Source: Kitasatospora phosalacinea
GTDB lineage: Bacteria > Actinomycetota > Actinomycetes > Streptomycetales > Streptomycetaceae
Direction: 5' to 3'
Length of the DNA stretch: 21,662 bases
Assembly (NCBI RefSeq): GCF_000717185.1
Contig: NZ_JNYE01000118.1
Coordinates: 1-21,662 of the forward strand
This document shows positions 7,234 to 15,480 of this stretch, in pieces. The position numbers and the translations under genes were made by a program. Numbering within the stretch: the first letter of the stretch is position 1; every line of letters starts with the position of its first letter. The notes beneath the pieces were generated by a model, which had not been told where the DNA came from, made no database searches, and was given only the letters and a program-made list of their open reading frames with translations.

Positions 7234-7881
7234 TCAGCCGACCAGGGGGGCCAGGGCGAGGGTGTGCCGGGTGTGCTCGACCTTGGCGCGGAGGTAGTGC
7301 AGGTTGCTGGGGGAGAGGTGGACGGCGGTGGGGACGCGTTCGGTGACGGTGATGCCGTGGGCGGCGAGTTGGGCGGCCTTGTCGGGGTTGTTGCTGAGCA
7401 GGCGGACGGCGGGGGTGCCGAGGGTGTGGAGCATCTGGGCGGCGGCGGTGTAGTCGCGGCCGTCCTCGGGCAGGCCCAGGGCGGTGTTGGCCTGGTAGGT
7501 GTCGAGGCCGGCGTCCTGGAGGGCGTAGGCGTCGAGCTTGTTGTAGAGGCCGATGCCGCGGCCCTCCTGGCGCAGGTAGAGGAGGTGGCCGCCGGTCTCG
7601 GCGATGCGCTGGACGGATTCGCGCAGCTGGGGGCCGCAGTCGCAGCGGGCGGAGCCGAAGACGTCGCCGGTGAGGCACTCGGAGTGCAGGCGCACCAGGG
7701 GGGCGGGGGCCGCGGACGGGTCGCCGAGGGTGAGGGCGAGGTGTTCGGCGCCGTCGGCGAGGCCGTGGAAGGTGCGGACCTCGGCTTCGACGCGGTAGCC
7801 GTCGGGGAAGGCGAGGGGGATGCGCACCCGGGAGCGGATGGTCGCTGCGGGCCGCTGGGGGGTGGTTTCGGGGTGCGTCAT
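7234..7881 (-). CDS. ribA: GTP cyclohydrolase II (standalone RibA)
   Basis: GTP cyclohydrolase II opens GTP to 2,5-diamino-6-ribosylamino-4(3H)-pyrimidinone 5'-phosphate, releasing formate and pyrophosphate, the first step of riboflavin synthesis. This 215-residue protein has the zinc ligands Cys69, Cys80 and Cys82 (S-E-C-L-T-G-D to C-D-C-G), the substrate loop [11 protein letters not shown] (102-112), and L-L-S-N-N-P-D-K with E-R-V-P near 161-184. Tyr119 in D-A-Y-A-L-Q-D corresponds to Tyr105 of the E. coli enzyme. Some Streptomyces homologues carry methionine here and release only the formylated product, so this copy should make the normal product. It lacks a fused RibB domain and no other rib gene is present, so it may be an extra copy or serve a specialised pathway. 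GGAGGG precedes the ATG at 7881. Confidence 0.93.
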   Translation of the reverse strand: MTHPETTPQRPAATIRSRVRIPLAFPDGYRVEAEVRTFHGLADGAEHLALTLGDPSAAPAPLVRLHSECLTGDVFGSARCDCGPQLRESVQRIAETGGHLLYLRQEGRGIGLYNKLDAYALQDAGLDTYQANTALGLPEDGRDYTAAAQMLHTLGTPAVRLLSNNPDKAAQLAAHGITVTERVPTAVHLSPSNLHYLRAKVEHTRHTLALAPLVG

Positions 7882-7943
7882 GTCGGGTCCCTCCGGGGCC
7901 GCGAGTAGGGGAGGCCTGCGGTCCGGTGCGAGGGGCTGCCCAT

Positions 7944-8007
7944 GTTGTTCAAATTCGAACCGGATCGTGCGCGGTCGACGCTACACCGTGGTTCCAATGT
8001 GAACAAC
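7944..8007. promoter_or_regulatory. Paired palindromic operators between ribA and the oxidoreductase gene
   Basis: GTTCAAATTCGAAC (7947-7960) and GTTCCAATGTGAAC (7991-8004) share the dyad GTTC-N6-GAAC. The wider 18-base arms at 7944-7961 and 7990-8007 are inverted copies of each other with 16 of 18 positions matching. They lie in the 239-base divergent region (7882-8120), about 65 bases from ribA and 115 from the oxidoreductase start. In such GC-rich DNA the AT-rich dyads stand out. The form suits two dimers of a MarR-, TetR- or LysR-type repressor controlling both directions. The regulator is not identified in the window. Confidence 0.6.
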
Positions 8008-8120
8008 CGGCGTCCCGGGCGGCGTTCCCCCTCCCGTTCGGCCCACCCGTCCCCGGGCTACCGGCCGGTACCCCGGCAAGGTGGAGGGGGCAAGGGGCCG
8101 CGGAGGAGAGGAAGGGCCGG

Positions 8121-9044
8121 ATGGCGAAGGCATTCGGGTTCGTCGGGTACGGCGGGCCGGAGCAGCAGGAGTTCCTGGACCGGCCGGCGCCCGTCCCCGG
8201 GCCCGGCACGCTGCGGATCAGGGTCGTGGCCGCCGGGGTCAACCCCGCGGACTGGAAGAAGCGGCAGGGCTGGTTCGGCACCGACGCCGCCCCGCCGCTG
8301 GTGATGGGCAGCGAGGCGGCCGGGGTGGTGACCGCCGTCGGCGAGGGCGTGCAGGGCTTCCGGGTCGGCGACGAGGTCTTCGGGACCGCCCCCGGCGGCG
8401 CGTTCGCCGAGGAGGCGCTGCTCTCCGCCCGCGCCACCGCGCACAAGCCCCGCACCGTCGGCTTCGCCGAGGCCGCCGCGCTGCCCGTCGCCGCCGCCAC
8501 CGCCTACGACGCGCTCGACCAGCTCGCCGACCTCGGCCTGCACCGCGGACAGACCCTGCTGGTCGTCGGCGTGGCCGGGGGCGTCGGCAGCGCCGCCGCG
8601 CAGATCGCCCGCGGCCGCGGCCTGGACGTGCTGGGCACCGCCGGGGAGGGCAGCGCCGCGTACGTCCGCTCGCTCGGCGCGACCCCCGTCCGCTACGGCC
8701 CCGGCGTCGCCGACCGGCTGCGCGGCGTCGCCCCCGAGGGCGTGGACGCCGTGCTCGACCTGATCGGCGGGGACGCCGTCCGCGAGGTCGCCGGGGCCCT
8801 GCGCGCCCCCGGCCGGCTGGTCTCCACCGCCGACCCGGACACCGTCGCCGAACTCGGCGGCGCCTACGTCCGGCGCGACGGCACCGCCGCCCCGCTCGCG
8901 GCCCTCGCCGAACTCGTCGCCGCCGGAACCCTCGACCCGCACATCACCGCCCGCTACCCGCTGGAACGCGCCGCCGAGGCGATGGCCGCGGTGGAGGGCG
9001 GGCACGCCCGAGGCAAACTGATCCTGGAGATGAGCCGACCGTGA
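8121..9044 (+). CDS. Zinc-independent quinone oxidoreductase (MDR family)
   Basis: A 307-residue member of the medium-chain dehydrogenase/reductase superfamily, quinone oxidoreductase branch, which uses NADPH to reduce quinones or alpha,beta-unsaturated carbonyls. The N-terminal GroES-like domain has A-A-G-V-N-P-A-D-W-K (37-46) and G-S-E-A-A-G-V-V-T-A-V-G (63-74). The cofactor-binding Rossmann domain has V-V-G-V-A-G-G-V-G-S-A-A-A-Q (148-161), the usual AxxGGVG fingerprint. The catalytic zinc cysteine and histidine of alcohol dehydrogenases are absent. The start at 8121 has a GGAGAGGAAGG ribosome-binding site. Its stop overlaps the GTG of the next gene (GTGA), so it forms an operon with a glyoxalase-fold protein. 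The palindromes upstream suggest inducible control, plausibly by electrophile or quinone stress. Confidence 0.88.
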   Translation: MAKAFGFVGYGGPEQQEFLDRPAPVPGPGTLRIRVVAAGVNPADWKKRQGWFGTDAAPPLVMGSEAAGVVTAVGEGVQGFRVGDEVFGTAPGGAFAEEALLSARATAHKPRTVGFAEAAALPVAAATAYDALDQLADLGLHRGQTLLVVGVAGGVGSAAAQIARGRGLDVLGTAGEGSAAYVRSLGATPVRYGPGVADRLRGVAPEGVDAVLDLIGGDAVREVAGALRAPGRLVSTADPDTVAELGGAYVRRDGTAAPLAALAELVAAGTLDPHITARYPLERAAEAMAAVEGGHARGKLILEMSRP

Positions 9045-9805
9045 ACACCACCGAACCGAGCCCCGGCGCGCCCTGCTGGGTCGAACTCGCCACCAAGGAC
9101 CCGGCCGCCGCCAAAGCCTTCTACCACGAACTCTTCGGCTGGCGCGCCGAAGTCGTCCCCGACGAGAAGGCCATGGGCTACACCAGGTTCCACCTCGGCG
9201 AGCAACTCGTCGCCGGACTCAGCCCGTTGATGCAGCCCGAGCAGCCCACCGCCTGGACGATCGGCTTCCACACGCCCGACGCCGACGCCGCCGCCGACGA
9301 AATCGCCGACGCCGACGGCAAGTTGATCGTCCCGCCGACGGACGCCCTGGACTGGGGCCGGTTCGCCGTCGCCGCCGACCCCACCGGCGCGGTCTTCTCC
9401 ACCTGGCAGCCCGCCGACCTGCGCGGCGTCGACCTGCGCGACGCCCCCGGCTCCCTCGGCTGGGTCGAACTCGCCACCCGCGCACCGCAGTCGGCCGCCG
9501 AGTTCTACGCCCGGGTGTTCGGCTGGAGCGTCAACACGGGCGAGATGTACACCCGGTTCGGCCTCGGCGGAAGCGACTTCGGCGGCATGATGGACATGTC
9601 CGACCAGTTCCCCGCCGAGGTCGCGCCCTACTGGATGCCGTACTTCGTGGTCGCCGACGTCGACCTCGGCGCCGAACGCGCCGCCCTGCTCGGCGCCACC
9701 GTCACCCTCCCGCCCACCGACGTCCCCGACGGGCCCCGGCTGGCCGTCCTGCACGACCCGCAGGGCGCGCTCTTCGGCATCCACGCGGTGGAGCGGGAGG
9801 GGTGA
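9041..9805 (+). CDS. Two-domain VOC (glyoxalase-fold) protein
   Basis: A 254-residue protein made of two vicinal-oxygen-chelate domains, about 8-128 and 138-252. Both begin with a closely similar pattern (W-V-E-L-A-T then A-x-x-F-Y at the start of the first helix, then V/L-F-G-W) and close with D-P-x-G-A-x-F. The internal duplication is obvious. Proteins of this layout in actinomycetes are often annotated as glyoxalase or bleomycin-resistance-like, including hydroxylase-type antibiotic-cluster proteins, but substrates are mostly unknown. The GTG start overlaps the oxidoreductase stop by four bases, so the two are probably translated together and may detoxify the same reactive compound. The end of the gene, including its stop, is tandemly duplicated (9790-9823). 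Confidence 0.85.
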   Translation: MNTTEPSPGAPCWVELATKDPAAAKAFYHELFGWRAEVVPDEKAMGYTRFHLGEQLVAGLSPLMQPEQPTAWTIGFHTPDADAAADEIADADGKLIVPPTDALDWGRFAVAADPTGAVFSTWQPADLRGVDLRDAPGSLGWVELATRAPQSAAEFYARVFGWSVNTGEMYTRFGLGGSDFGGMMDMSDQFPAEVAPYWMPYFVVADVDLGAERAALLGATVTLPPTDVPDGPRLAVLHDPQGALFGIHAVEREG

Positions 9806-9855
9806 AGGAGCGGGAGGGGTGAAGGGAACAGGAGGGGCAGGAGGGGCAGGAGGAG
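9790..9855. repeat. Tandem repeats at the convergent VOC-lnt junction
   Basis: The 17-base unit ggagcgggaggggtgaa occurs at 9790-9806 and again at 9807-9823, duplicating the last codons and stop of the VOC gene. It is followed by a 9-base unit caggagggg at 9829-9837 and 9838-9846, with a partial third copy from 9847. The stretch lies between two convergent genes. Confidence 0.9.
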
Positions 9856-9870
9856 TGACAGTAGCGGGGC

Positions 9871-11430
9871 TCAGACCCGGGCCGGCGGCAGGCCGGTGGG
9901 CGTCGCGGACGGCGGCGGCCCCGGGCGGCGGCGGTCGCGCAGCACCGGCCCGGCGGCGCCCGCGGCCGCCGCCAGCACCACCGCCAGCGCCGTCAGCGGC
10001 ACCCAGTCGCCCAGCCGCACGTACCAGGTGCGGGCCGCCGGGTCGGCCAGCGCCAGCTGCACCGTCACCGACCCCGACTCGTCCGTGCCCAGCCGGGCCA
10101 GCCGCCGCCCCTGCGCGTCGTACGCCACCGACTCGCCCGTCAGCGCGGCCTGCACCACCGGGCGGCCGGTCTCCGCGGCCCGCAGCGCCCCCAGCGAGGC
10201 GTGCTGCGCCGGGGCCCACGTCGACTGGAACGTCGAGGTCGCCGACTGGTAGACGATCAGCTCGGCGCCCTGCCGGGCCGCGGTGCGCGACATGTCGGGG
10301 AACGCCGACTCGAAGCAGACCAGCGCGCCCACCGGCAGCGCCCGCCCGTCCCGGCCGACCACCGGCAGCAGGTGCACCGAGCTGCCCGGCGCCCGGTTCT
10401 CGCCCGCCGCGGCGCTCACCCCGGCGATCCAGCCCAGCAGCGGACGCAGCGGGATGTACTCGCCGAACGGCACCAGCCGGATCTTCCGGTAGCGCGCCAG
10501 CACGCCCGAACCGTCCACCAGCACCGCGTCCTTGGAGATCCGGCCGTCCGCCTTCCGGGCGTCCTCGCCGACCAGCAGCTGCGCGCCCGTCGAGCGCGAC
10601 AGCGCCGCCAGCCGGTCCACCGTCGCCCGCTGCCGGTCCAGGTCCTCGGTGGTCGAGCTCTCGCCCCACACCACCAGGTCCACCGGGCGGCCCGCCAGCG
10701 AACGGGTGATCCGCACGTTCGCCTCCAACCGGGCCCGCTCGTCCGGCGTCGACCCCGCCTGCACCAGCGCCACCGACGCCGAACCGGACACCGCCGGAGC
10801 GGCCTGCGCCGCGAACGCCGCCGGGCCCGCCAGCAGCGCCGCCAGCGCCGTCGCCCCCGCCAGCGCGCGCACCCGCACCCCCCGCGCGCACACCAGCACC
10901 AGCAGCGCCGTGTTCACCGCGACCAGCGCCCAACTCACCAGCCACACACCGCCGACGGACGCCAGGCCGAGCACCGCCGGATGCTCCCACTGCGTCGCGC
11001 CCAGCACCGCCCACGGCCCGCCCAGCGCACCCCAGGAACGGGCGTACTCGGCGCACACCCACACCGCGGGCAGCACCGCCAGCGCCGCCGCCGAACGGCG
11101 CGGCGTCGGCTCGCCGCGCAGCAGCCACCACGCCGCCAGACCGAACGGCGCCTGCAGCACGCCGAACAGCACCGCCAGCACCGGCAGGCCCGGGCCGATC
11201 GACGGGATCAGCCAGTACATGCCCGTCAGGATGAACCCCGCCCCGAACCACCAGCCGCGCACCGCCGCCTCGCGCGCCCCGCCCGCCGCCCGCATCAGCG
11301 CCAGCCCCGGCACCAGCGCCCCCCAGGCCAGCCAGGCCAGGCCCGCGCCGGGGAAGGTCAGGACGGGCAGCGCGCCCGAGGCCAGCGCGCCGTAGCGGGC
11401 GGGTCGGGTGAGGGCGGTTCGCAGGTTCAT
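9871..11430 (-). CDS. lnt: Apolipoprotein N-acyltransferase
   Basis: Lnt adds a third fatty acid to the N-terminal cysteine of lipoproteins in the cytoplasmic membrane. This 519-residue protein has about six hydrophobic segments in residues 10-205, then an extracytoplasmic nitrilase-type domain (about 215-475) and a final membrane helix near 480-500. The catalytic triad is visible: Glu257 in V-V-W-G-E-S-S, Lys316 in Y-R-K-I-R-L-V-P-F-G-E-Y-I-P, and Cys372 in V-C-F-E-S. Length matches the family. The start at 11430 lacks a strong Shine-Dalgarno sequence. The gene lies 184 bases downstream of cobN on the same strand and is probably transcribed on its own. Streptomycetes are known to carry Lnt homologues, so this is likely housekeeping. 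Confidence 0.92.
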   Translation of the reverse strand: MNLRTALTRPARYGALASGALPVLTFPGAGLAWLAWGALVPGLALMRAAGGAREAAVRGWWFGAGFILTGMYWLIPSIGPGLPVLAVLFGVLQAPFGLAAWWLLRGEPTPRRSAAALAVLPAVWVCAEYARSWGALGGPWAVLGATQWEHPAVLGLASVGGVWLVSWALVAVNTALLVLVCARGVRVRALAGATALAALLAGPAAFAAQAAPAVSGSASVALVQAGSTPDERARLEANVRITRSLAGRPVDLVVWGESSTTEDLDRQRATVDRLAALSRSTGAQLLVGEDARKADGRISKDAVLVDGSGVLARYRKIRLVPFGEYIPLRPLLGWIAGVSAAAGENRAPGSSVHLLPVVGRDGRALPVGALVCFESAFPDMSRTAARQGAELIVYQSATSTFQSTWAPAQHASLGALRAAETGRPVVQAALTGESVAYDAQGRRLARLGTDESGSVTVQLALADPAARTWYVRLGDWVPLTALAVVLAAAAGAAGPVLRDRRRPGPPPSATPTGLPPARV

Positions 11431-11450
11431 GGGCAGATTGTCCGTCCGGC

Positions 11451-11466
11451 GGTGCCGGAAGGCACC
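11451..11466. terminator. Perfect hairpin with GGAA loop between cobN and lnt
   Basis: GGTGCC, GGAA, GGCACC form a six-pair stem with a tetraloop, 20 bases upstream of the lnt start. It may end the cobN transcript or sit in the lnt 5' region. There is no T tract, so the role is uncertain. Confidence 0.35.
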
Positions 11467-11541
11467 CCTATTCGATCACCGGCATGTCCAGGTCGCCCCC
11501 AGCCTGCCCGGATCCCGCCCGTTCACGCGCCCTCGACCGAA

Positions 11542-11624
11542 GCCGCCCGTCCGGCTGGCTGGCCGCCCGTCCGGCTGGCCGCCGTCACTCGCCCGCCCGT
11601 CCACCCGTCCGCCGTCACTCGCCC
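11542..11624. repeat. Short direct repeats over the cobN 3' end
   Basis: gccgcccgtccggctggc occurs at 11542-11559 and 11562-11579 (20-base period). ccgccgtcactcgccc occurs at 11579-11594 and 11609-11624 (30-base period). The second copy of the latter contains the cobN stop codon, so the gene end has been duplicated downstream. Confidence 0.85.
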
Positions 11625-14600
11625 TCCAGTTCGCCCTCCGTCTCCAGCAGCACCTGCCGCAGCCCGTCCAGCAGCGCCGCGTCCGGCTCCGCCCACAGGC
11701 CGCGCCCGGCGGCCTCCAGCAGGCGCTCGGCGATGCCGTGCAGGGCCCACGGGTTGGCCTCGGCGAAGAACTCCCGGTTGACCGGGTCGAGCACGTACTC
11801 CTCGGTCAGCTTCTCGTACATCCAGTCCGCGACCACGCCGGTGGTCGCGTCGTAGCCGAACAGGTAGTCGACGGTCGCGGCCATCTCGAACGCGCCCTTG
11901 TAGCCGTGCCGCCGCATCGCCTCCAGCCAGCGCGGGTTGACCACCCGGGCCCGGAAGACCCGGGCCGCCTCCTCGGTCAGGGTGCGGGTGCGCACCGCCT
12001 CCGGGCGGGTCGAGTCGCCGATGTACGCGGCCGGGGCGGCGCCCGTCAGCGCCCGCACGGTGGCCACCATGCCGCCGTGGTACTGGAAGTAGTCGTCCGA
12101 GTCGGCGATGTCGTGCTCACGGGTGTCGGTGTTCTTCGCCGCCACCGTGATCCGCCGGTACGCGCTCTCCATCTCCTCGCGCGCGGGCCGCCCGTCCAGG
12201 CCCCGCCCGTACGCGTAGCCGCCCCACACCGTGTACACCTCGGCCAGGTCCGCGTCGGTGCGCCAGTCCCGGCTGTCGATCAGCTGTAGCAGGCCCGCGC
12301 CGTACGTGCCCGGGCGGGAGCCGAACACCCGTACCGTGGCCCGGCGTTCGTCGCCGTGCTCGGCCAGGTCGGCCTGCACGTGCGCCCGGACGAAGTTCTG
12401 CTCCGCGGGCTCCTCCTGGCGGGCCGCCAGGCGCACCGCGTCGTCCAGCAGCGCCACCACGTGCGGGAAGGCGTCCCGGAAGAAACCCGAGATGCGCAGC
12501 GTCACGTCGATCCGCGGACGGCCCAACTCGGCTGCGGGGACGGCCTCCAGGCCCGTCACCCGGCGCGAGGCGTCGTCCCACACCGGGCGGACGCCCAGCA
12601 GTGCCAGCGCCTCCGCGATGTCGTCGCCCGCGGTGCGCATCGCCGAGGTGCCCCACAGCGACAGGCCCACCGACGGCGGGAACTGCCCCTCGTTGTCGGC
12701 CCGGTAGCGCTCGACCAGCGAGGACGCCAGCGCCTGGCCGGTCTCCCAGGCGAGCCGGGACGGGACGGCCTTCGGGTCCACCGAGTAGAAGTTCCGGCCG
12801 GTCGGCAGCACGTTGACCAGCCCGCGCAGCGGCGAACCCGACGGCCCCGCCGGGACGAAACCGCCCTGCAGCGCGTGCAGCACCGCGTCCAACTCGTCGG
12901 TGGTGGCGGACAGTCGGGGCACCAGCTGGGTCGCGGCGAAGGTCAGCACGTCGGCGACCGCGGCGGGCAGCCCCTCGGCGACCTTCGCGACCGCGGCCGG
13001 GTCCCAGTCCTCCGCCTCCATCGCCTCGACCAGCGAACGGGCCTCCGCCTCCGCCGCGTCCGCCGCCCCCAGCGACGGCGCCGCCTCGTCCAGGCCCAGC
13101 GCCTCGCGCAGGCCCGGCAGCGCGCTCACCCCGCCCCAGATCTGCCGCGCCCGCAGGATCGACAGCACGAGGTTCACCCGGTCCGCGCCCGCCGGGGCCT
13201 GCCCCAGCACGTGCAGGCCGTCGCGGATCTGCGCGTCCTTCACCTCGCACAGCCAGCCGTCCACGTGCAGCAGGAAGTCGTCGAAGCCGTCGTCCTCCGG
13301 CCGCTCCGCCAACCCCAGGTCGTGGTCCAGCTTCGCGGCCTGGATCAGCGTCCAGATCTGCGCCCGGATCGCGGGCAGCTTCGCCGGGTCCATCGCCGCG
13401 ATGTTCGAGTGCTCGTCGAGGAGTTGCTCCAGCCGGGCGATGTCGCCGTACGAGTCGGCGCGCGCCATCGGCGGCACCAGGTGGTCGACCAGCGTCGCGT
13501 GCGCCCGGCGCTTGGCCTGGGTGCCCTCGCCCGGGTCGTTCACCAGGAAGGGGTAGACCAGGGGCAGATCGCCCAGCGCCGCGTCCGGGCCGCACTCCGC
13601 CGACAGCGCCGCGGTCTTGCCCGGCAGCCACTCCAGGTTGCCGTGCTTGCCCAGGTGCACCACCGCGTGCGCACCGAAACCGCCGTCCGCGCGGTCCGCC
13701 GCGATCCACCGGTACGCCGCCAAGTAGTGGTGGCTGGGCGGCAGGTCGGGGTCGTGGTAGATCGCCACCGGGTTCTCGCCGAACCCGCGCGGCGGCTGCA
13801 CCAGCACCAGCAGGTTGCCGGAGCGGATGCCCGCCAGCACCAGGTCGCCGTCCGGGTTGCGCGAACGGTCCACGTACAGCTCGCCCGGCGCCGGGCCCCA
13901 GTGCTCCTCCACCCGCTCGCGCAGCGCCGCCGGGAGGGTGGCGTACCAGCGCCGGTAGTCGGCCGCCGGGATGCGCACCGGGTTGCGGGCCAACTGCTCC
14001 TCGGTCAGCCACGCCTGGTCGTAGCCGCCCGCCTCGATCAGCGCGTGGATCAGCGCGTCGCCCTCGTGGCCCTCGTCCGTCTCCGTGTGCAGGCCCGGCA
14101 GGCTGTCGCCCAGGTCCATGCCCTCCGCACGCAGCCGCTCCAGCAGCCGCACCGCCGACGCCGGGGTGTCCAGGCCCACCGCGTTGCCCACCCGGGCGTG
14201 CTTCGTCGGGTACGCCGACAGCACGAGGGCGAGACGGCGCTCGGCCGCCGGGGTGTGCCGCAGCCGGGCGTGCCGCACCGCGATGCCCGCCACCCGCGCC
14301 GCCCGCTCCGGGTCCGCCGCGTACACCGTCAGCCCGTCCTCGTCGACCTCCTTGAACGAGAACGGCACCGTGATCAGCCGGCCGTCGAACTCCGGGACGG
14401 CCACCTGCGTCGCCGTGTCCAGCGGGGACAGGCCGTCGTCACTGCCCTCCCACTGGGCCCGCGACCAGGTCAGGCACAGCGCCTGGAGAATCGGGCGGTC
14501 GAGTGCGGCCAACGCGCCCGCGTCCCACGCTTCCTCGTCGCCGCCCGCCTGCGCGTCCGCCGGACGCGTGCCGCCCGCCGCGAGCACCGTCGTCACGATC

Positions 14601-15223
14601 GCGTCCGCCGCGCCCAGCTCCGCCAGCAGCTCCGGCTCCGCGCCGCGCAGCGACGCGCAGAAGTACGCCCGCGCCTGCGCGCCCTGGTCCTCCACGGCCC
14701 GGCACAGCGTCTCCACGAACGCCGTGTTCCCGCTCATGTGGTGCGCCCGGTAGTACAGCACCGCGATCACCGGGCCCTCGGCGGTGCGCGCCTCCCGCTC
14801 CAGTGGACCCCACGCGGGCGCCGACGCCGGGGGCGCGAAACCGTGCCCGGTCAGCAGCACCGTGTCCGACAGGAACGCGCCCAGCTCCGCCAGGTTCGCC
14901 GGACCGCCGTGCGCCAGGTACGCGTGCGCCTCCGCCGCGATGCCCGCCGGGACGCTCGACAGCTCCATCAGCTGCGCGTCCGGCGCCTGCTCGCCCGTCA
15001 GCACCACCACCGGCCGCGGCCCCGCCAGCAGCGCGTCCAACCCCTCCTGCCAGGCCCGGCGCCCGCCCAGCAGCCGCACCACCACCAGCTCCACGCCCGC
15101 CAGCAGCGCGGGCAGCTCCTCCGGCGACAGGCGCGCCGGGTTCGCCCACCGGAACGGCACCGGGCCGTCCGCCGCCCGGGCGCTCAGCAGGTCGGTGTCG
15201 GACGTCGACAGCAGCAGGATCAT
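11615..15223 (-). CDS. cobN: Cobaltochelatase large subunit CobN
   Basis: CobN is the large, porphyrin-binding subunit of the ATP-dependent cobaltochelatase, which inserts cobalt into hydrogenobyrinate a,c-diamide in the oxygen-dependent B12 pathway. The 1202-residue length suits the family, which is related to magnesium chelatase BchH/ChlH. The signature H-L-G-K-H-G-N-L-E-W-L-P-G-K is at residues 523-536, and the C-terminal half has the expected R-P-R-I-D-V-T-L-R-I-S-G-F-F-R-D and W-G-G-Y-A-Y-G-R motifs. The N-terminus (M-I-L-L-L-S-T-S-D-T-D-L) is typical and fixes the ATG at 15223, which follows GGGAGG at about eight bases. The ATG also overlaps the stop of a 72-codon leader ORF. A cobalamin riboswitch precedes that leader, so B12 should repress expression. 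The AAA+ partner subunits are not in this window. Confidence 0.96.
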   Translation of the reverse strand: MILLLSTSDTDLLSARAADGPVPFRWANPARLSPEELPALLAGVELVVVRLLGGRRAWQEGLDALLAGPRPVVVLTGEQAPDAQLMELSSVPAGIAAEAHAYLAHGGPANLAELGAFLSDTVLLTGHGFAPPASAPAWGPLEREARTAEGPVIAVLYYRAHHMSGNTAFVETLCRAVEDQGAQARAYFCASLRGAEPELLAELGAADAIVTTVLAAGGTRPADAQAGGDEEAWDAGALAALDRPILQALCLTWSRAQWEGSDDGLSPLDTATQVAVPEFDGRLITVPFSFKEVDEDGLTVYAADPERAARVAGIAVRHARLRHTPAAERRLALVLSAYPTKHARVGNAVGLDTPASAVRLLERLRAEGMDLGDSLPGLHTETDEGHEGDALIHALIEAGGYDQAWLTEEQLARNPVRIPAADYRRWYATLPAALRERVEEHWGPAPGELYVDRSRNPDGDLVLAGIRSGNLLVLVQPPRGFGENPVAIYHDPDLPPSHHYLAAYRWIAADRADGGFGAHAVVHLGKHGNLEWLPGKTAALSAECGPDAALGDLPLVYPFLVNDPGEGTQAKRRAHATLVDHLVPPMARADSYGDIARLEQLLDEHSNIAAMDPAKLPAIRAQIWTLIQAAKLDHDLGLAERPEDDGFDDFLLHVDGWLCEVKDAQIRDGLHVLGQAPAGADRVNLVLSILRARQIWGGVSALPGLREALGLDEAAPSLGAADAAEAEARSLVEAMEAEDWDPAAVAKVAEGLPAAVADVLTFAATQLVPRLSATTDELDAVLHALQGGFVPAGPSGSPLRGLVNVLPTGRNFYSVDPKAVPSRLAWETGQALASSLVERYRADNEGQFPPSVGLSLWGTSAMRTAGDDIAEALALLGVRPVWDDASRRVTGLEAVPAAELGRPRIDVTLRISGFFRDAFPHVVALLDDAVRLAARQEEPAEQNFVRAHVQADLAEHGDERRATVRVFGSRPGTYGAGLLQLIDSRDWRTDADLAEVYTVWGGYAYGRGLDGRPAREEMESAYRRITVAAKNTDTREHDIADSDDYFQYHGGMVATVRALTGAAPAAYIGDSTRPEAVRTRTLTEEAARVFRARVVNPRWLEAMRRHGYKGAFEMAATVDYLFGYDATTGVVADWMYEKLTEEYVLDPVNREFFAEANPWALHGIAERLLEAAGRGLWAEPDAALLDGLRQVLLETEGELEGE

Positions 15224-15438
15224 GCGGAAGCCCTCCCGGGCGTCTCGGACGGCACGGGGCACACGGGCAGGGCGGAGCACACGGGCAGGGCTGCGCTGAC
15301 CGGCAGGGCCGGGGCGGCGCTGACCGGCAGGGCGGCACAGGACGGCAAGGCGGGGCGCACGGGCGACGGGCGGCGAACGGCACGGGACGGCCCGACGACG
15401 GCGGGCACCCCCCGGGGCGCAGGCATGCGGCAGCGCAT
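15220..15438 (-). CDS. Possible 72-residue leader ORF between riboswitch and cobN
   Basis: ATG 15438 is preceded by GGAAGG with a seven-base spacer, directly after the riboswitch. The frame is open for 72 codons and its TGA overlaps the cobN ATG as ATGA. The product starts M-R-C-R-M-P-A-P, is basic in its first third, then carries about five copies of an A-L-P-V-C/S-x unit. The DNA repeats behind this are spaced 18, 18, 24 and 18 bases, all multiples of three, which favours a translated sequence. The layout suggests that the riboswitch controls translation of the leader and that cobN is coupled to it. cobN also has its own ribosome-binding site, so coupling may be partial. I know of no named family for the peptide; it could be a non-functional spacer ORF. 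Confidence 0.5.
   Translation of the reverse strand: MRCRMPAPRGVPAVVGPSRAVRRPSPVRPALPSCAALPVSAAPALPVSAALPVCSALPVCPVPSETPGRASA
15258..15350. repeat. In-frame 18-base repeats inside the cobN leader ORF
   Basis: A loosely conserved unit with core ggcaggg or ggcaagg starts at 15265, 15283, 15301, 15325 and 15343. The best-kept pair shares gcgctgaccggcagggc. Read on the minus strand it encodes the A-L-P-V units. Intervals keep the frame throughout. Confidence 0.75.
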
Positions 15439-15448
15439 GGAACAGCCT

Positions 15449-15480
15449 TCCTCGGGGTCCTCGCCCCGGGCAGTGGAGGA
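15449..15480 (-). promoter_or_regulatory. Expression platform: stem that can hide the leader ribosome-binding site
   Basis: On the minus strand TCCTC (15480-15476) can pair with GAGGA (15453-15449), which overlaps the GGAAGG ribosome-binding site of the leader ORF. Between them CGGGG and CCCCG (15468-15464 and 15457-15453, sharing a base) form an inner hairpin. This lies directly after the riboswitch core, so ligand binding could favour the closed form and block translation. Confidence 0.45.

Noticed and set aside
15258..15350. CRISPR-like array
   Set aside because: Units are short, imperfect, directly adjacent and in frame, with no spacers of constant length.
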